Shown: positions 33,800-44,100 of the stretch, piece by piece
Position numbering within the stretch: position 1 is the first letter of the stretch
Layout: the number at the start of each line of letters is the position of its first letter
From: Bacillota bacterium
Lineage (GTDB): Bacteria > Bacillota > Clostridia > Acetivibrionales > JAEZXR01
DNA: 64,000 nucleotides
NCBI GenBank assembly: GCA_023419605.1
Contig: JAEZXR010000125.1
Location: 86,749 to 150,748 of the forward strand
Direction: 5' to 3'
Notes under the pieces: generated by a model
What the model was told of the DNA's origin: nothing
The model's database searches: none
What the model saw: only the letters and a program-made list of their open reading frames with translations
Translations under genes and position numbers: made by a program

Positions 33800-35353
33800 T
33801 TGAGGCAAACCCGCAACAGGTTTTATCTATATTCCATCTCCGTATTTACACTATTTGGAATATGCCTGAGTGTTTTCTATACATATAATTTGTGGAAAAC
33901 CAACAAAGGCTACATTGAAAGTACTTATAACATATTACTGAATACAAAGGAAAGACGTATCAAGGAAATCATCAATAACGCTATAAAGGAAGTAGATCAG
34001 CAAAGGCAAGTTGTAGAGAAAGAATATAAGGATCGGTTTGATATCGTCGTTGACACTGTGAAGGCGGGTCCCGGTGACGTTGATGCTGCAGTATGGGCGA
34101 AGGAAATTGCAGCGAAATATTCCTTTTGCAGCTTTCACGTGTGGGATAATAAAAGCGGAGGGCTTATTTTCACAACAGAGGAGGCTCCTGCTGTGTTACC
34201 TGCGGATTTTTCGAGAAAACTTGAAAATCGTGTTTTCTCCAATATTGCGGAAATAGACGGTTATTCGATCGGAACATATATTTCAAAAGATGTCATCGAG
34301 TCGGAAGTAACGGCTATTATCCGCAAGCTTTTTCATTCATATGTTCTTGACAGTGAGGGCTATATATGGGTAAACAAGGTATTGGATTATAATGGGGGAG
34401 AGGGCTACGGTATCCGGCTCATTCATCCGAACCTGATTGAAACCGAAGGTCAACGCTTATCTACTGAAACAAAGGACCTAATGGGCAATCTTCCCTACCT
34501 TGAAGAGCTTAACGGAATAAAAAAAGAGGGCGAAGTTCTCTTTACCTATTATTTTAAAAAGAAGAGCAACGAAGCGGTTACTCACAAAATGTCATACGCG
34601 AAGCTCTATCCTGATTTTGACTGGATTGTTGCTACCGGTGTTCATCTTGATGATATTGAGAACTTTGTCAAGGGAGAGAATGAAAGAGTAAATAATGACA
34701 TTTGGGATCGTTTAATCCACCTTTCCCTTGTTATGTTTGCTTTTATTGTAATTATGGCAGTTTGCATGTTTTATTTGGAACAGCATTATACCAAAAATTC
34801 TCAGAAACAGTACACCCGCGTCAGAAAGGAGTATAAGGAGCTTGAAAGTATTGCTTTTAAAGACCCGTTGACAAAGCTTTACAACCGGAGAGGCATCGAA
34901 TCCTACCTCAACGCAAGTTTTGAGGTGTTTCAAAAAAATAAGGATCCTCTCTGTGTGATCATGGGCGATATTGACAACTTTAAAAGCATTAACGACCGCT
35001 ACGGCCACGACGTAGGCGATGAAACCCTTGTTGCAGTTTCGAAGGTTATTCAGTCAGCATTAAGAAATACGGATGTTGCCTGTCGGTGGGGAGGAGAGGA
35101 ATTCCTCATAGCGCTTCCCGCAGCCAAACCGGAGACCGCGATGGCCATCGCAGAGAGAATCAGGGGAGGAATTGCCGCAAAGAGAGTCGAACACGAAGGG
35201 GTTTTTATTTCAGTTACTTGCTCCTTCGGGGTATCGATGTTTTATGAGGAAGACGAAGGGTACGCGCCTTCTATCACCCGCGCTGATCGGGCTCTTTATC
35301 AAAGCAAAAAGAATGGCAAAAACAGAGTAACACTCTGTAAAGAAACCGAATAA
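33800..35353 (+). CDS. Membrane diguanylate cyclase with Cache sensor
   Basis: This protein makes cyclic di-GMP from two GTP. The preferred start is TTG at 33800, eight bases after GAGGTGAGG; an in-frame GTG at 33791 would overlap that site. Order: first membrane span (about res. 8-32), an extracellular Cache sensor (about 35-300, with YSYVLDSEGYIWVN-like PAS/Cache core and DWIVATGVHLDDIE), a second span (VMFAFIVIMAVCMFYL), a short coiled stretch and a GGDEF domain (about 355-517). The active-site motif is GGEEF at 431-435. An intact inhibitory I-site R-N-T-D lies exactly five residues before it, so product feedback is expected. It sits directly after the chitinase cluster, which could link surface behaviour to chitin. 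Confidence 0.93.
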   Translation: MRQTRNRFYLYSISVFTLFGICLSVFYTYNLWKTNKGYIESTYNILLNTKERRIKEIINNAIKEVDQQRQVVEKEYKDRFDIVVDTVKAGPGDVDAAVWAKEIAAKYSFCSFHVWDNKSGGLIFTTEEAPAVLPADFSRKLENRVFSNIAEIDGYSIGTYISKDVIESEVTAIIRKLFHSYVLDSEGYIWVNKVLDYNGGEGYGIRLIHPNLIETEGQRLSTETKDLMGNLPYLEELNGIKKEGEVLFTYYFKKKSNEAVTHKMSYAKLYPDFDWIVATGVHLDDIENFVKGENERVNNDIWDRLIHLSLVMFAFIVIMAVCMFYLEQHYTKNSQKQYTRVRKEYKELESIAFKDPLTKLYNRRGIESYLNASFEVFQKNKDPLCVIMGDIDNFKSINDRYGHDVGDETLVAVSKVIQSALRNTDVACRWGGEEFLIALPAAKPETAMAIAERIRGGIAAKRVEHEGVFISVTCSFGVSMFYEEDEGYAPSITRADRALYQSKKNGKNRVTLCKETE

Positions 35354-35418
35354 AGGTTATCATAATAACAGTGCGGTGCAAAGTAAAGACGGGAAAATAA
35401 AGCAAAAGAAGGTATAGA

Positions 35419-36258
35419 ATGATTGAATTAGGCAAAGTACAAAAATTGCAGGTGATTAGAAATGCTCCAATGGGTATGTATCTGAATTCGAAGGACGGTA
35501 AACCCGGGAATGAAATTCTACTGCCAAAGAGCCAGGTTCCCCAGGGAACGGAGCCGGGAGCAGAAATAGAAGTATTTGTTTACAAGGATTCGGAAGACAG
35601 GCCCGTAGCTACCGTAAGGAAGCCCAAACTGGTTATTGGAGAACTGGCGCTTCTGAAAGTGGTGGAAGTAACCGACATTGGCGCCTTTTTGGACTGGGGA
35701 CTGGAGAAGGATTTATTTTTACCTTTCAGGGAACAGGTAGGTAAGGTAATAAAAGGCGGTACTTATTTGGTGGGCTTGTATGTTGATAACAGTTATCGGC
35801 TCTGCGCCACGATGAATATCTATAATATCCTGGGAACCCGGTCGCCTTATAAGGAAAATGACCGGGTGAAGGGAACTGTCTATAGTACCAGCAAGGAGTT
35901 GGGTGCTTTCGTAGCGGTAGACAATAAGTATCATGGATTGATTCCCAACAAGGAGTTATATAGCAGTTATAATATCGGCGATGTGGTAGAAGTAAGGATT
36001 AAGAAAGTCCGGCAGGATGGAAAGCTGGAATTGAGTGTGAGAAAAGAAGCCTATAATGAAATCGATGAGGATGCACAAAGAATCATAGAAGCATTAAAGG
36101 CCGGAGGAGGTACCCTTCCTCTTAATGACAGCAGTGATCCGGAGCGCATTAAGGCAGAGTTGAAAATGAGTAAGGGAGCCTTTAAAAGGGCCGTTGGAAG
36201 GCTTCTGAAAGAAGGAAAAATCAAGATCGTTGACAAAGGCATTGAAATGATTGAATAA
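35419..36258 (+). CDS. cvfB: CvfB-family S1-like RNA-binding protein
   Basis: This 279-residue cytoplasmic protein is of the CvfB/YitL family, which in Staphylococcus binds RNA and controls virulence and protease genes. It contains S1-like OB domains (about res. 5-65; 70-135 with VVEVTDIGAFLDWGLEKDLFLPF; and 145-210 with GTVYSTSKELGAFVAVDNKYHGLIP and KLELSVRK). A C-terminal winged-helix segment ends KMSKGAFKRAVGRLLKEGKIKI. All family domains are present and length is typical (about 280-300). AAGAAGGTATAG precedes the ATG. A terminator follows, so it is probably a single-gene unit. Confidence 0.93.
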   Translation: MIELGKVQKLQVIRNAPMGMYLNSKDGKPGNEILLPKSQVPQGTEPGAEIEVFVYKDSEDRPVATVRKPKLVIGELALLKVVEVTDIGAFLDWGLEKDLFLPFREQVGKVIKGGTYLVGLYVDNSYRLCATMNIYNILGTRSPYKENDRVKGTVYSTSKELGAFVAVDNKYHGLIPNKELYSSYNIGDVVEVRIKKVRQDGKLELSVRKEAYNEIDEDAQRIIEALKAGGGTLPLNDSSDPERIKAELKMSKGAFKRAVGRLLKEGKIKIVDKGIEMIE

Positions 36259-36291
36259 TAATGGTGGATATTTGGGTTTCCAAAAATCAGA

Positions 36292-36325
36292 TACAGCCCA
36301 TGCAGCGTGCATGGGCTGTATTTAA
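36292..36325 (+). terminator. Terminator between cvfB and ywbE
   Basis: TACAGCCCATGCA and TGCATGGGCTGTA pair perfectly over 13 bases around GCG, followed by TTTAA. The short T-run suggests partial read-through into the next gene. Confidence 0.7.
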
Positions 36326-36348
36326 GGGAAAAGAGGAGGTGTGTTGGA

Positions 36349-36543
36349 ATGGACGGAACAAGACGGGAAAATATAAAACCGGGTACCCATGTTATGGTAG
36401 TACAAAAGCAGGATCAGCGCACAGGAAAGTTAACGGAAGGAATGGTTGAAACGATTCTCACAAGTTCTCCTATACATCCCCATGGCATCAAAGTCCGGCT
36501 TGCGGGTGGAATTGTAGGCCGGGTGAAGCAGATTCTTCCATAG
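36349..36543 (+). CDS. ywbE: YwbE-family small protein
   Basis: This 64-residue protein belongs to the YwbE (DUF2196) family of unknown function. The family pattern is clear: RENIKPGTHVMVVQKQDQRT-GKLTEGMV-ILTSSPIHPHGIKVRL-GGIVGRVKQIL. It forms one small beta-barrel of OB/SH3-like type and is likely cytoplasmic. The ATG at 36349 has GAGGAGGTG at ideal distance. It is often found as a stand-alone gene, as here. Confidence 0.9.
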   Translation: MDGTRRENIKPGTHVMVVQKQDQRTGKLTEGMVETILTSSPIHPHGIKVRLAGGIVGRVKQILP

Positions 36544-36668
36544 AGCGGGTGCAAAGACAGGAAGAAACGGATGAAGATTCCAAAGTGAAAGAGGCATTTT
36601 TGCTGAAGATGGAAGTAGAAATGTCGCTTTGGAAACGTTATACTCTGTTTTAATGTAAACAAGAGGGC

Positions 36669-39600
36669 ATGAAAATGAAAATTAGCTATAGAAATAAAAT
36701 TGTTAGAGGAACTGTAGTTTTTATTGCTATCATTATACTGGCTGCCGGATATTACAGTACCGGAAAGTCTAAAGAAAAGCCCCCATTATGTGAAAATGGT
36801 TACATAGATCTTTCCGGATGGGATTTTAACAAGAATGGAAATGTGGCATTGAATGGTGATTGGGAGTTTTATCCCAGCAAGCTTTTATTGCCTGCGGAGC
36901 TTACGAATCCATCGGCACAGCCGAAGGTATATTGCAAGGTTCCCATGCGATGGACCAATCAGAAGGTAAATCTCGGTATGGCGGATAAAGACTTCGGCAC
37001 CTACCGGCTAAAGGTCAAAGTGAATGACAGCAGCTACATATATGGCTTAAAGACCATGAATATACGGACTTCCAATAAGATATTTGTAAATGGAAAGGAA
37101 GTCGGCGCCGTCGGAAATCCGGCAGCAAGCTTTCAAGAGGGGTATCGCAGCAATAATGTCCCTACTGCCGTCTTTTTTCCCTCTGAAGAAAATACTCTGG
37201 ATATCGTTATTCAAGTTGCAAATCTGGATTATTATAGTGGAGGAATCATCCAAACTATTTTTCTGGGAACGCAAAAAGGTATAGCGGACTATACTTTAAA
37301 ATTAAATATTGTAGATGTGACGGGTGTAGCCTGCCTGTTGCTATCCAGTTTCTACTATATCGGCATTTATTTAAAAAGAAAAGAAGATAAAACCTTTATC
37401 CTTTTCAGTGCTGTCTGTACGGTGTATTCCTACGTAATTGCCACAAGTGATGAGAAAATTCTTCACAAGCTGCTTCCGGAGGTTCCGTTTATGCTGCTTG
37501 TAAGGCTGAAAATTGCCTTAGTTTCCACGAGCATCATTTTCATAGTTTTATTTATACAGGGATTGGGCAAGGATTTTATTCCGCCTCGTTTCGTTAAGAT
37601 GATTACCATCAACATGCTCATTAACGGTGCAGTGATTTTACTGATACCTATAGAGGGAATTGCCTGGGCGGAAAAGATAATCTTTGTGGTGGACATGCTG
37701 CAATATGTTTTGGTAGCCTGCTTAGTTCTAAGAGGGATTCTGCTAAAAAAATACGGGCGCTTGAATCGAAAGGCTTCGTTTTTTTTGCTGGGTGGAGTTC
37801 TTTCAATCATTCTTCAATTTGCCACTTCGGGTCTTTACTTCGCTTCCATCATAAGTAGCAACTTTGTGCCTATCCTTACAGTACTCGTATTCCTCATCGG
37901 TGTGGAGGCCATGTTTTCAGAGGAATATTCAAAGGCCTATTCTGCACTGGAAGACATGAGTAAAAAACTCATCGAAGCAGATAAGCTAAAGGATGAATTT
38001 CTGATTAATACCTCTCATGAATTTAAAACTCCCTTGCATGGGATCATCAATATTACACAATCCATCTTAAACCGGAGCGGGGGAGAGCCTATAAAAAAAC
38101 AGGAAGAAAATCTATCCTATATTGTATCTCTCGCAACCAGGCTTTCAAGTCTTGTAAACGACATTATTGACTTCCAAAGCCTGAAAAACAGAAGTCTACG
38201 GTTTAATGAAAAGCTTTTTGACATTAACGGTACCGTACAAACCGTTATTGATGTTTTGCAGCATATGAGAAAGGGAGAGGAAATTAAGCTGATCAACAGG
38301 GTTCCTGTGGGAAAATATTATGTCTATACCGATGAAAACAGATTCCAGCAAATCATGGTAAACCTTATAGGCAATTCCCTGAAATACACTGAAAAAGGAT
38401 ATGTGGAGGTATCGGCAAGGATAGTGGACCCATACATACAGGTAAGTGTTACAGACACGGGTATCGGCATGAGCGAAGAGGCTCAAATGGAACTTTTCAA
38501 AGGGCAGGGATATACGGGAGAGATTAACTTTACAGAGTACACATCTTCCGGCCTGGGACTCTCGATTTCAAAGCTATTGGCTTCCAATATGGGTGGAGAC
38601 CTTTATCTTGCAGGGTCAAAACCGGATGTGGGATCGACATTCGTCATCAAGATTCCAGAAGCGGAGGAGGTAAAAAAGCAAGAAATTCACGATAAAAAGC
38701 TTCAATATAAAAATGACAATATCGCCTCAAAGCCTGATAAAATTGAGCTTTATGATAAAAAAGCGGAAGGGCAGGACAGAGAGCGTGAAGATAAAAAGGT
38801 GAAAATTTTGCTGGCGGATGATGAAGCTTCCAATATCAGAGTGTTGCAGGAGATTCTTTATGAGGAAAACTACGAAATTCTTGTTGCTTATAACGGTGTA
38901 AGAGCCCTGGAGTTATTAAAAGCCCATAGAGATATTTCACTGGTACTGCTGGATGTAATGATGCCCGGTCTATCCGGGTATGAAGTGTGCAGGAAAATCA
39001 GGCAAGAGTATGAACTGTTCGAGGTTCCCATACTTCTTCTCACGGTTAGAAACACGCCCCAGGATATAGCTGCAGGCTTTGAAGCCGGTGCAAATGATTT
39101 CCTGGTGAAGCCCTTTGACGCAAGGGAACTGAAAGCAAGGGTCAGAACCCTGCAAAAAATGAAGGAAGCAGTGAAGGCCGCTATAAAAATGGAGACTGTA
39201 TTTCTGCAATCTCAAATAAAACCGCACTTTTTATATAACGCTTTAAGCGTAATTATGTCATTGTGCTATAGTGATGGAGAAAGGGCAGGCAGCCTTCTGG
39301 GAGAATTGAGCAATTATTTGCGGGGTACCTTTGATATTGACCCCCATAATTCATTAATCAGTGTTGAAAAGGAGATTTCTCTTGTTAAATCTTATGTTGA
39401 ACTGGAAAAAGCACGCTTTGGAGAGCGGCTGATGGTGGAATTCGCTATTGAGGAGAGATTCTTAGAGTACTGCATACCTGCCTTAATAATACAGCCCATC
39501 GTCGAAAATGCGATACGCCATGGGCTGATGAAGCGAATTTCCGGGGGAAGGGTTAAAATTTCCTCGGGGATAAGCAATAATGCGCTTGAAATCGCAATAG

Positions 39601-39818
39601 AGGATAATGGACTGGGAATACCTCCGGAAAAGCTAAAAAACCTACTTGATACCGGCAGTGCAACGGGCAGTGTGGGATTGAAAAATGTGAACAAAAGACT
39701 ACTGAATGAATATGGGCAGGGACTATCCATTGAAAGCAGACCGGGAGAAGGAACCAAAGTTATGATTCGTATCCCAATTAAAACAAGAGATTTGGAAGAG
39801 AGCGGGGAGAAGTTATGA
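36669..39818 (+). CDS. 7TMR-DISM hybrid sensor kinase with two kinase modules
   Basis: This is a membrane hybrid kinase of 1049 residues. Order: one N-terminal span (res. 12-30); an extracytoplasmic jelly-roll DISM-type sensor (about 40-205, LSGWDFNKNGNVALNGDWEFYP); seven membrane spans (about 215-415); a HisKA domain with H450 in SHEFKTPLHGI; a HATPase (about 545-670, DTGIGMS and SSGLGLSISKLLA); a receiver (about 712-830) with D762 in LVLLDVMMPG; and then a second kinase module of LytS/YesM type, H853 in QIKPHFLYNAL plus a second HATPase with IVENAIRHG and EDNGLGIP. Such double-kinase fusions exist but are uncommon. The stop overlaps the next start by four bases (ATGA). The likely output is the SARP-like regulator encoded next and the S-layer protein beyond. 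Confidence 0.9.
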   Translation: MKMKISYRNKIVRGTVVFIAIIILAAGYYSTGKSKEKPPLCENGYIDLSGWDFNKNGNVALNGDWEFYPSKLLLPAELTNPSAQPKVYCKVPMRWTNQKVNLGMADKDFGTYRLKVKVNDSSYIYGLKTMNIRTSNKIFVNGKEVGAVGNPAASFQEGYRSNNVPTAVFFPSEENTLDIVIQVANLDYYSGGIIQTIFLGTQKGIADYTLKLNIVDVTGVACLLLSSFYYIGIYLKRKEDKTFILFSAVCTVYSYVIATSDEKILHKLLPEVPFMLLVRLKIALVSTSIIFIVLFIQGLGKDFIPPRFVKMITINMLINGAVILLIPIEGIAWAEKIIFVVDMLQYVLVACLVLRGILLKKYGRLNRKASFFLLGGVLSIILQFATSGLYFASIISSNFVPILTVLVFLIGVEAMFSEEYSKAYSALEDMSKKLIEADKLKDEFLINTSHEFKTPLHGIINITQSILNRSGGEPIKKQEENLSYIVSLATRLSSLVNDIIDFQSLKNRSLRFNEKLFDINGTVQTVIDVLQHMRKGEEIKLINRVPVGKYYVYTDENRFQQIMVNLIGNSLKYTEKGYVEVSARIVDPYIQVSVTDTGIGMSEEAQMELFKGQGYTGEINFTEYTSSGLGLSISKLLASNMGGDLYLAGSKPDVGSTFVIKIPEAEEVKKQEIHDKKLQYKNDNIASKPDKIELYDKKAEGQDREREDKKVKILLADDEASNIRVLQEILYEENYEILVAYNGVRALELLKAHRDISLVLLDVMMPGLSGYEVCRKIRQEYELFEVPILLLTVRNTPQDIAAGFEAGANDFLVKPFDARELKARVRTLQKMKEAVKAAIKMETVFLQSQIKPHFLYNALSVIMSLCYSDGERAGSLLGELSNYLRGTFDIDPHNSLISVEKEISLVKSYVELEKARFGERLMVEFAIEERFLEYCIPALIIQPIVENAIRHGLMKRISGGRVKISSGISNNALEIAIEDNGLGIPPEKLKNLLDTGSATGSVGLKNVNKRLLNEYGQGLSIESRPGEGTKVMIRIPIKTRDLEESGEKL

Positions 39819-40867
39819 TAAAAGCAATGGTTGTGGATGATGAATACCTGACTGCAGAGCACGTATGCAGACTTCTGAGAAATGCCGGAGTTGATGCAGC
39901 CGACTATTATACAAATCCCTTAAAGGCACTGGAGGATGTAAGCAGGATAAAGCCGGATGCAGTATTTCTGGATATAGAAATGCCCGGAATGAGTGGCTTG
40001 GAGCTGGCAGAAAAGATGATGGAAAAGATACCCTGCGTAAACATCGTATTTATTACTGCCTACAATCATTTTGCCACAGAGGCCTTTGAGGTAAACGCCA
40101 TAGATTATATATTAAAGCCCATTAGGGAAGAAAGGCTTTTAGGAACCCTGCACAAGCTTTCGGAGAGAGTTCCTAAGAAAGTCAACCGTAAGGATAACGC
40201 AGAGCTATACATAAAGGCGTTCGGAAGGCTGGTGCTGAGAGCTGACGATACAGTGCTCAAATGGAACAGGCAGAAATCGGCTGAGGTTTTTGCCTATCTG
40301 CTGATGAATGAGGGGAAATGGGTGAATAAGGAAAAGGCCTGCGATATTATTTGGCCGGATTATGAACCCAGGAAAGCGCTGGCCTACTTGCAAACCGCCA
40401 TGTGTCAGATTAGAAAAACCATCTCCGTGTTCAGCGAAGGGCAGATAAAAATCGAGTATTCTGAAAATTGCTATAAGCTCACTCTTTTAGATGCGTTCTA
40501 TGACGTTGAGCGATATGAGGAGTTTTACCGGAAAGCAACAGATGGAGAAAGCGATAGCATAGAGTTTATGGAGAAGGCCTTTGTCCTATACGGAGGAAAA
40601 TATCTGGAAGAGGAGGGGTGGTCATGGTCAATTTCCTATAGAGAAACCCTTGATATGAAATATAGATATCTACTGGAGCGATTGATTGAAAACAGTGTTA
40701 GAAATAAAAAGTGGGAAAGCCTGCTGGACTATATGAAAGCTTTGCTGGAAAGGTCTGACGATAGTGATGCGCTTTTTCTAAAGTATGCCCCCATGTTAAA
40801 TAAAGTCTATGGCAGGGATAAAACTAATGCCTGGCGTAAAGCGGTATTAAAAGATATAGTTCAATAG
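39815..40867 (+). CDS. Response regulator with SARP-like DNA-binding/BTAD output
   Basis: This 350-residue regulator has a receiver domain (res. 1-120) with acceptor D53 in AVFLDIEMPG and the switch residues T79 and K101 (approximate; IVFITAYNH, YILKPI). A winged helix (about 130-220, KAFGRLVLRADDTVLKWNRQ, then KALAYLQTAMCQIRK) and a BTAD-type helical domain (about 230-340, DAFYDVERYEEFYRKA) follow. Receiver-SARP/BTAD fusions are typical of Clostridia and Paenibacillaceae next to 7TM hybrid kinases, as here. Translational coupling to the kinase is through the ATGA overlap. The S-layer protein gene 273 bases downstream is a plausible target. Confidence 0.92.
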   Translation: MIKAMVVDDEYLTAEHVCRLLRNAGVDAADYYTNPLKALEDVSRIKPDAVFLDIEMPGMSGLELAEKMMEKIPCVNIVFITAYNHFATEAFEVNAIDYILKPIREERLLGTLHKLSERVPKKVNRKDNAELYIKAFGRLVLRADDTVLKWNRQKSAEVFAYLLMNEGKWVNKEKACDIIWPDYEPRKALAYLQTAMCQIRKTISVFSEGQIKIEYSENCYKLTLLDAFYDVERYEEFYRKATDGESDSIEFMEKAFVLYGGKYLEEEGWSWSISYRETLDMKYRYLLERLIENSVRNKKWESLLDYMKALLERSDDSDALFLKYAPMLNKVYGRDKTNAWRKAVLKDIVQ

Positions 40868-41035
40868 ATTTTCGGAGTAATGAAAATTTTCCATAGTAAA
40901 AAAGAAAATGGAACATGAAAAATCATGAAATATAACGAAAAATGAAGCTTTATAAAAATATTTTGGAATAATTTGTACAAAAATGGTATAAAAAAATCTG
41001 TTTTCGTCATTTTTGTAAGAGATTTGTAAGAGAAA

Positions 41036-41067
41036 AGGAATACAATGGCATTGTATTCCTCATTTTT
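41036..41067 (+). terminator. Terminator of the hybrid kinase operon
   Basis: AGGAATACAATG and CATTGTATTCCT are exact complements at 41036-41047 and 41049-41060, followed by CATTTTTTG. It separates the regulator gene from the S-layer protein gene, which thus has its own promoter in the next 70 bases. Confidence 0.85.
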
Positions 41068-41140
41068 TGCCCCAATGTCCAGGGACGTTATGGGAATATA
41101 GATTGTTTTTATATTAATTTCAGAAGGGAGATAATGTTCA

Positions 41141-44100
41141 ATGAGACAAAAGATCAACAGAATACTGAGTCTTTTTCTTACGTTTGCCATTCTGGCAGGC
41201 AGCTTTTTCATACCTGTCGCGGCAGAGGCAGCTACAAAAGCAGCGGTTGGTCAGGAGATTGAAGTTACCCTTGCGGCGGATACAGCCAGCAATAACTTAT
41301 CCTTGACGGGCTTTGCGGATATTTTAAAGGATAAACTGAATACTAAATATGGGGTGCCGGTAGAAAAAATACATGTGAATGCCGTCGAATCCGCAGTGGT
41401 CTCTTCAAACATCAACTGGTACAGGTTCGACCATACAAACTATCCGGCCAAAGCAATGAATAGTCCTACAGGGCAGATTGTTTATTATAATGACCCTAAT
41501 ATCGGGCCCGGAAAGCAGACAGATTTCACGAAGCCGGGACATATTGCCGTCAATGGAAGCAATATTGACTTTTACGGCTATGGAGTGCCTGCATTCAAGG
41601 ATTTTCTTTTCAATCCCAACAACAAGGCAAATAATAAAGTGTTTTCCTTTACACTGGATGAAAACGATGTGAACTACCACTCTGCCGAGGGTGCCGGGTT
41701 TTTGTTCAATGCGAAGTATGAGTATACCAGCGCTTCGGACCAGAGGCTATCGGGTTATGTTGTGCTTATCGGAGAAATGGAAGTGTATCTCTATCGATTG
41801 GACAACATCGAGGTAAGCCAGTTTACACAAGAAATGTTAAATTCATTAAACAGTGTGGTATCACAAATAGGTACTTCCGGCAGTAAATGGGGAGGAACTG
41901 TTACCTGTGTGGCGAAATCCGCCAAGCCCGATCCATCCATAGGCACAAAGCGGTATTTGAAGTTGGCTGCTTCGCCGACGGCAGTGTCCTTCTACCAGTT
42001 TACGGACAACACCTACAGTGCAGTAAACAGCAAGATACTGAATAATGTTGCTCTGGATACCACCTATAATGCTTTTGGATTTGGGCCTATTGCCTGCTAC
42101 GCGGCACATAGCTGTGGTATACTGACCCATGTCCAGTTCAGCAATATAACCATGTCAGAGGATAATTCCACTTCCTTTGCCGACCTGGTTAAAAACACTA
42201 CCTGGAGCTATCCGGGTTCTTTCCGTGTAATCGCAAATGTTGACAATGATGGTGTTGCAGATTTCGGTAAAAATGCCGAACTGGCTACCATCCTGTATTA
42301 TATGATGCAGAACAGCGCCCATTATGTAGGATGGGGAGTAAATAATGCCTTGAGCCCGGCAACCGGGGGCTATAATAAGGTCAAAGACCAAGCGAACGGC
42401 TTTGTCGCAAGAAATAACGGAAGAGGTACTTTCATTAACCGGAGTGATGCAAATACCGGTAATCTTGAACAGGGCACCGAGGCGTTGGCCGATTATATAG
42501 CAGAACAGATGGGCTTAGTGCCTGTAGTTGAGAAGCCGGTAATAAATACTGTCTTTGACGGCGGTTTTCTTTCCAATGGAAATGTGACATGCTCAACTCC
42601 TACTGTTACGACCTCCCTGGGAAATCCGGTGAGCCAGTACCAATGGAGAATTATGAAAGTAGATGCCGGTACCTGGGAGAATATGGGCGAGGCGAGTACC
42701 ACTTCGCTGACCTTTATGTCCGGCAGCTATAATTTAGTATCCCTTCGGGTACAGGATTCTGTCACCAAGCTCTGGAGCGACTACGCCGTTGCCTATATCG
42801 CAAACGATGCAAATGCACCTCCGGTTTCCATATTCAGCCTGGATAAAAACGAACTCATGCCGGATACGCAGGCACATAGTATCAAGACATCGGAGACTGT
42901 GATTGCAGCGGACTCTTCCTACCATCCCGCGGGGCAGGCTTTGACCGAATGGGAATGGAAGGTTTATAATTCAACGCTGGTAGAGCAGACCGAGATGAGA
43001 AAATCCTATACGGACACTACCAAGCCTTCCCAGCTTTCCTTTGATTTTAGCGGGAAACCGGCAGGGAAGTATACAATCAAGCTAAGGGTTAAGAAAGGTG
43101 GAATCTGGTCGGCCTACTATAGCCAAAGTGTGACAATCCTCCGGGAAAGTGATTCCATAATAATAAAAAGAACAGCCCCAATGGGTGGAGACAGTGCTCC
43201 TATGTGGATGATGTATTCGGGAATACAGAACTTCTCATTCTCCATAACCTCAAGCGATGGGGAACTATCAGACTACAGGATAATAAAAGTACCGGACGGT
43301 GCTGCTCTCACCGTCGGAGACTGGACTCCTGTCAATGGACACACAGCGGTGGGTTCGGGAAGCTTTAGCAATGAATCCTACGATATCTATGTTCAGGCAA
43401 GGGATGTTAACAGCAATTCAAAGACAATACTTGTTGGAACCTTTACATGCAACTCGGTTCCGGGAATAGGAGATACCGGCCTGACAGGGGAGGCGGGAGT
43501 CACCACTGCTACCGTAAGCAGTACAGTGTATGCTACCGGAGGCTCTGCGGTTACACAAAGAGGTATCGAATACTGGAGTGCCAATGATTCCGTATATAAA
43601 ACAGTCTACGCTGCAACCGGCGGAACAGGGACATTTATGATAAACCTGACGGGACTTGAAATGAATACTACTTATATGGCAAGAGGCTTTGCGACAAACT
43701 CCACAGGCACAGCATACGATGCAAATCCTTTGGTATTTACCACTGATTCGATATTAGCCATAAGAAGCACCCAGCTTGTAGGAAAAGCAGACAGCACTTC
43801 TGCTACAGTGAGTGCCGATGTGTATTCTACAGGAAAGTCTTCTGTTCTGAAAAGAGGCATTGAAGTAAAAAAGGAGAAAGAATCCGTAGGTAAGGTCGTG
43901 TACGCAGAGGAACCTGGAAAAGGCGTATTTACCGTAAAATTATCCGGCCTTTATCCGGAGACTACCTATATAGTGAGAGGGTTTGCGACAGACGAAACAG
44001 GTACGGTCTATGATGATGCAGAGGTTCAATTTACCACTGCCCCTATACCTGTACCGCTGATTACCCTGGGAAGCTCTGTAATCCATGAAGCTTCCGAAAA

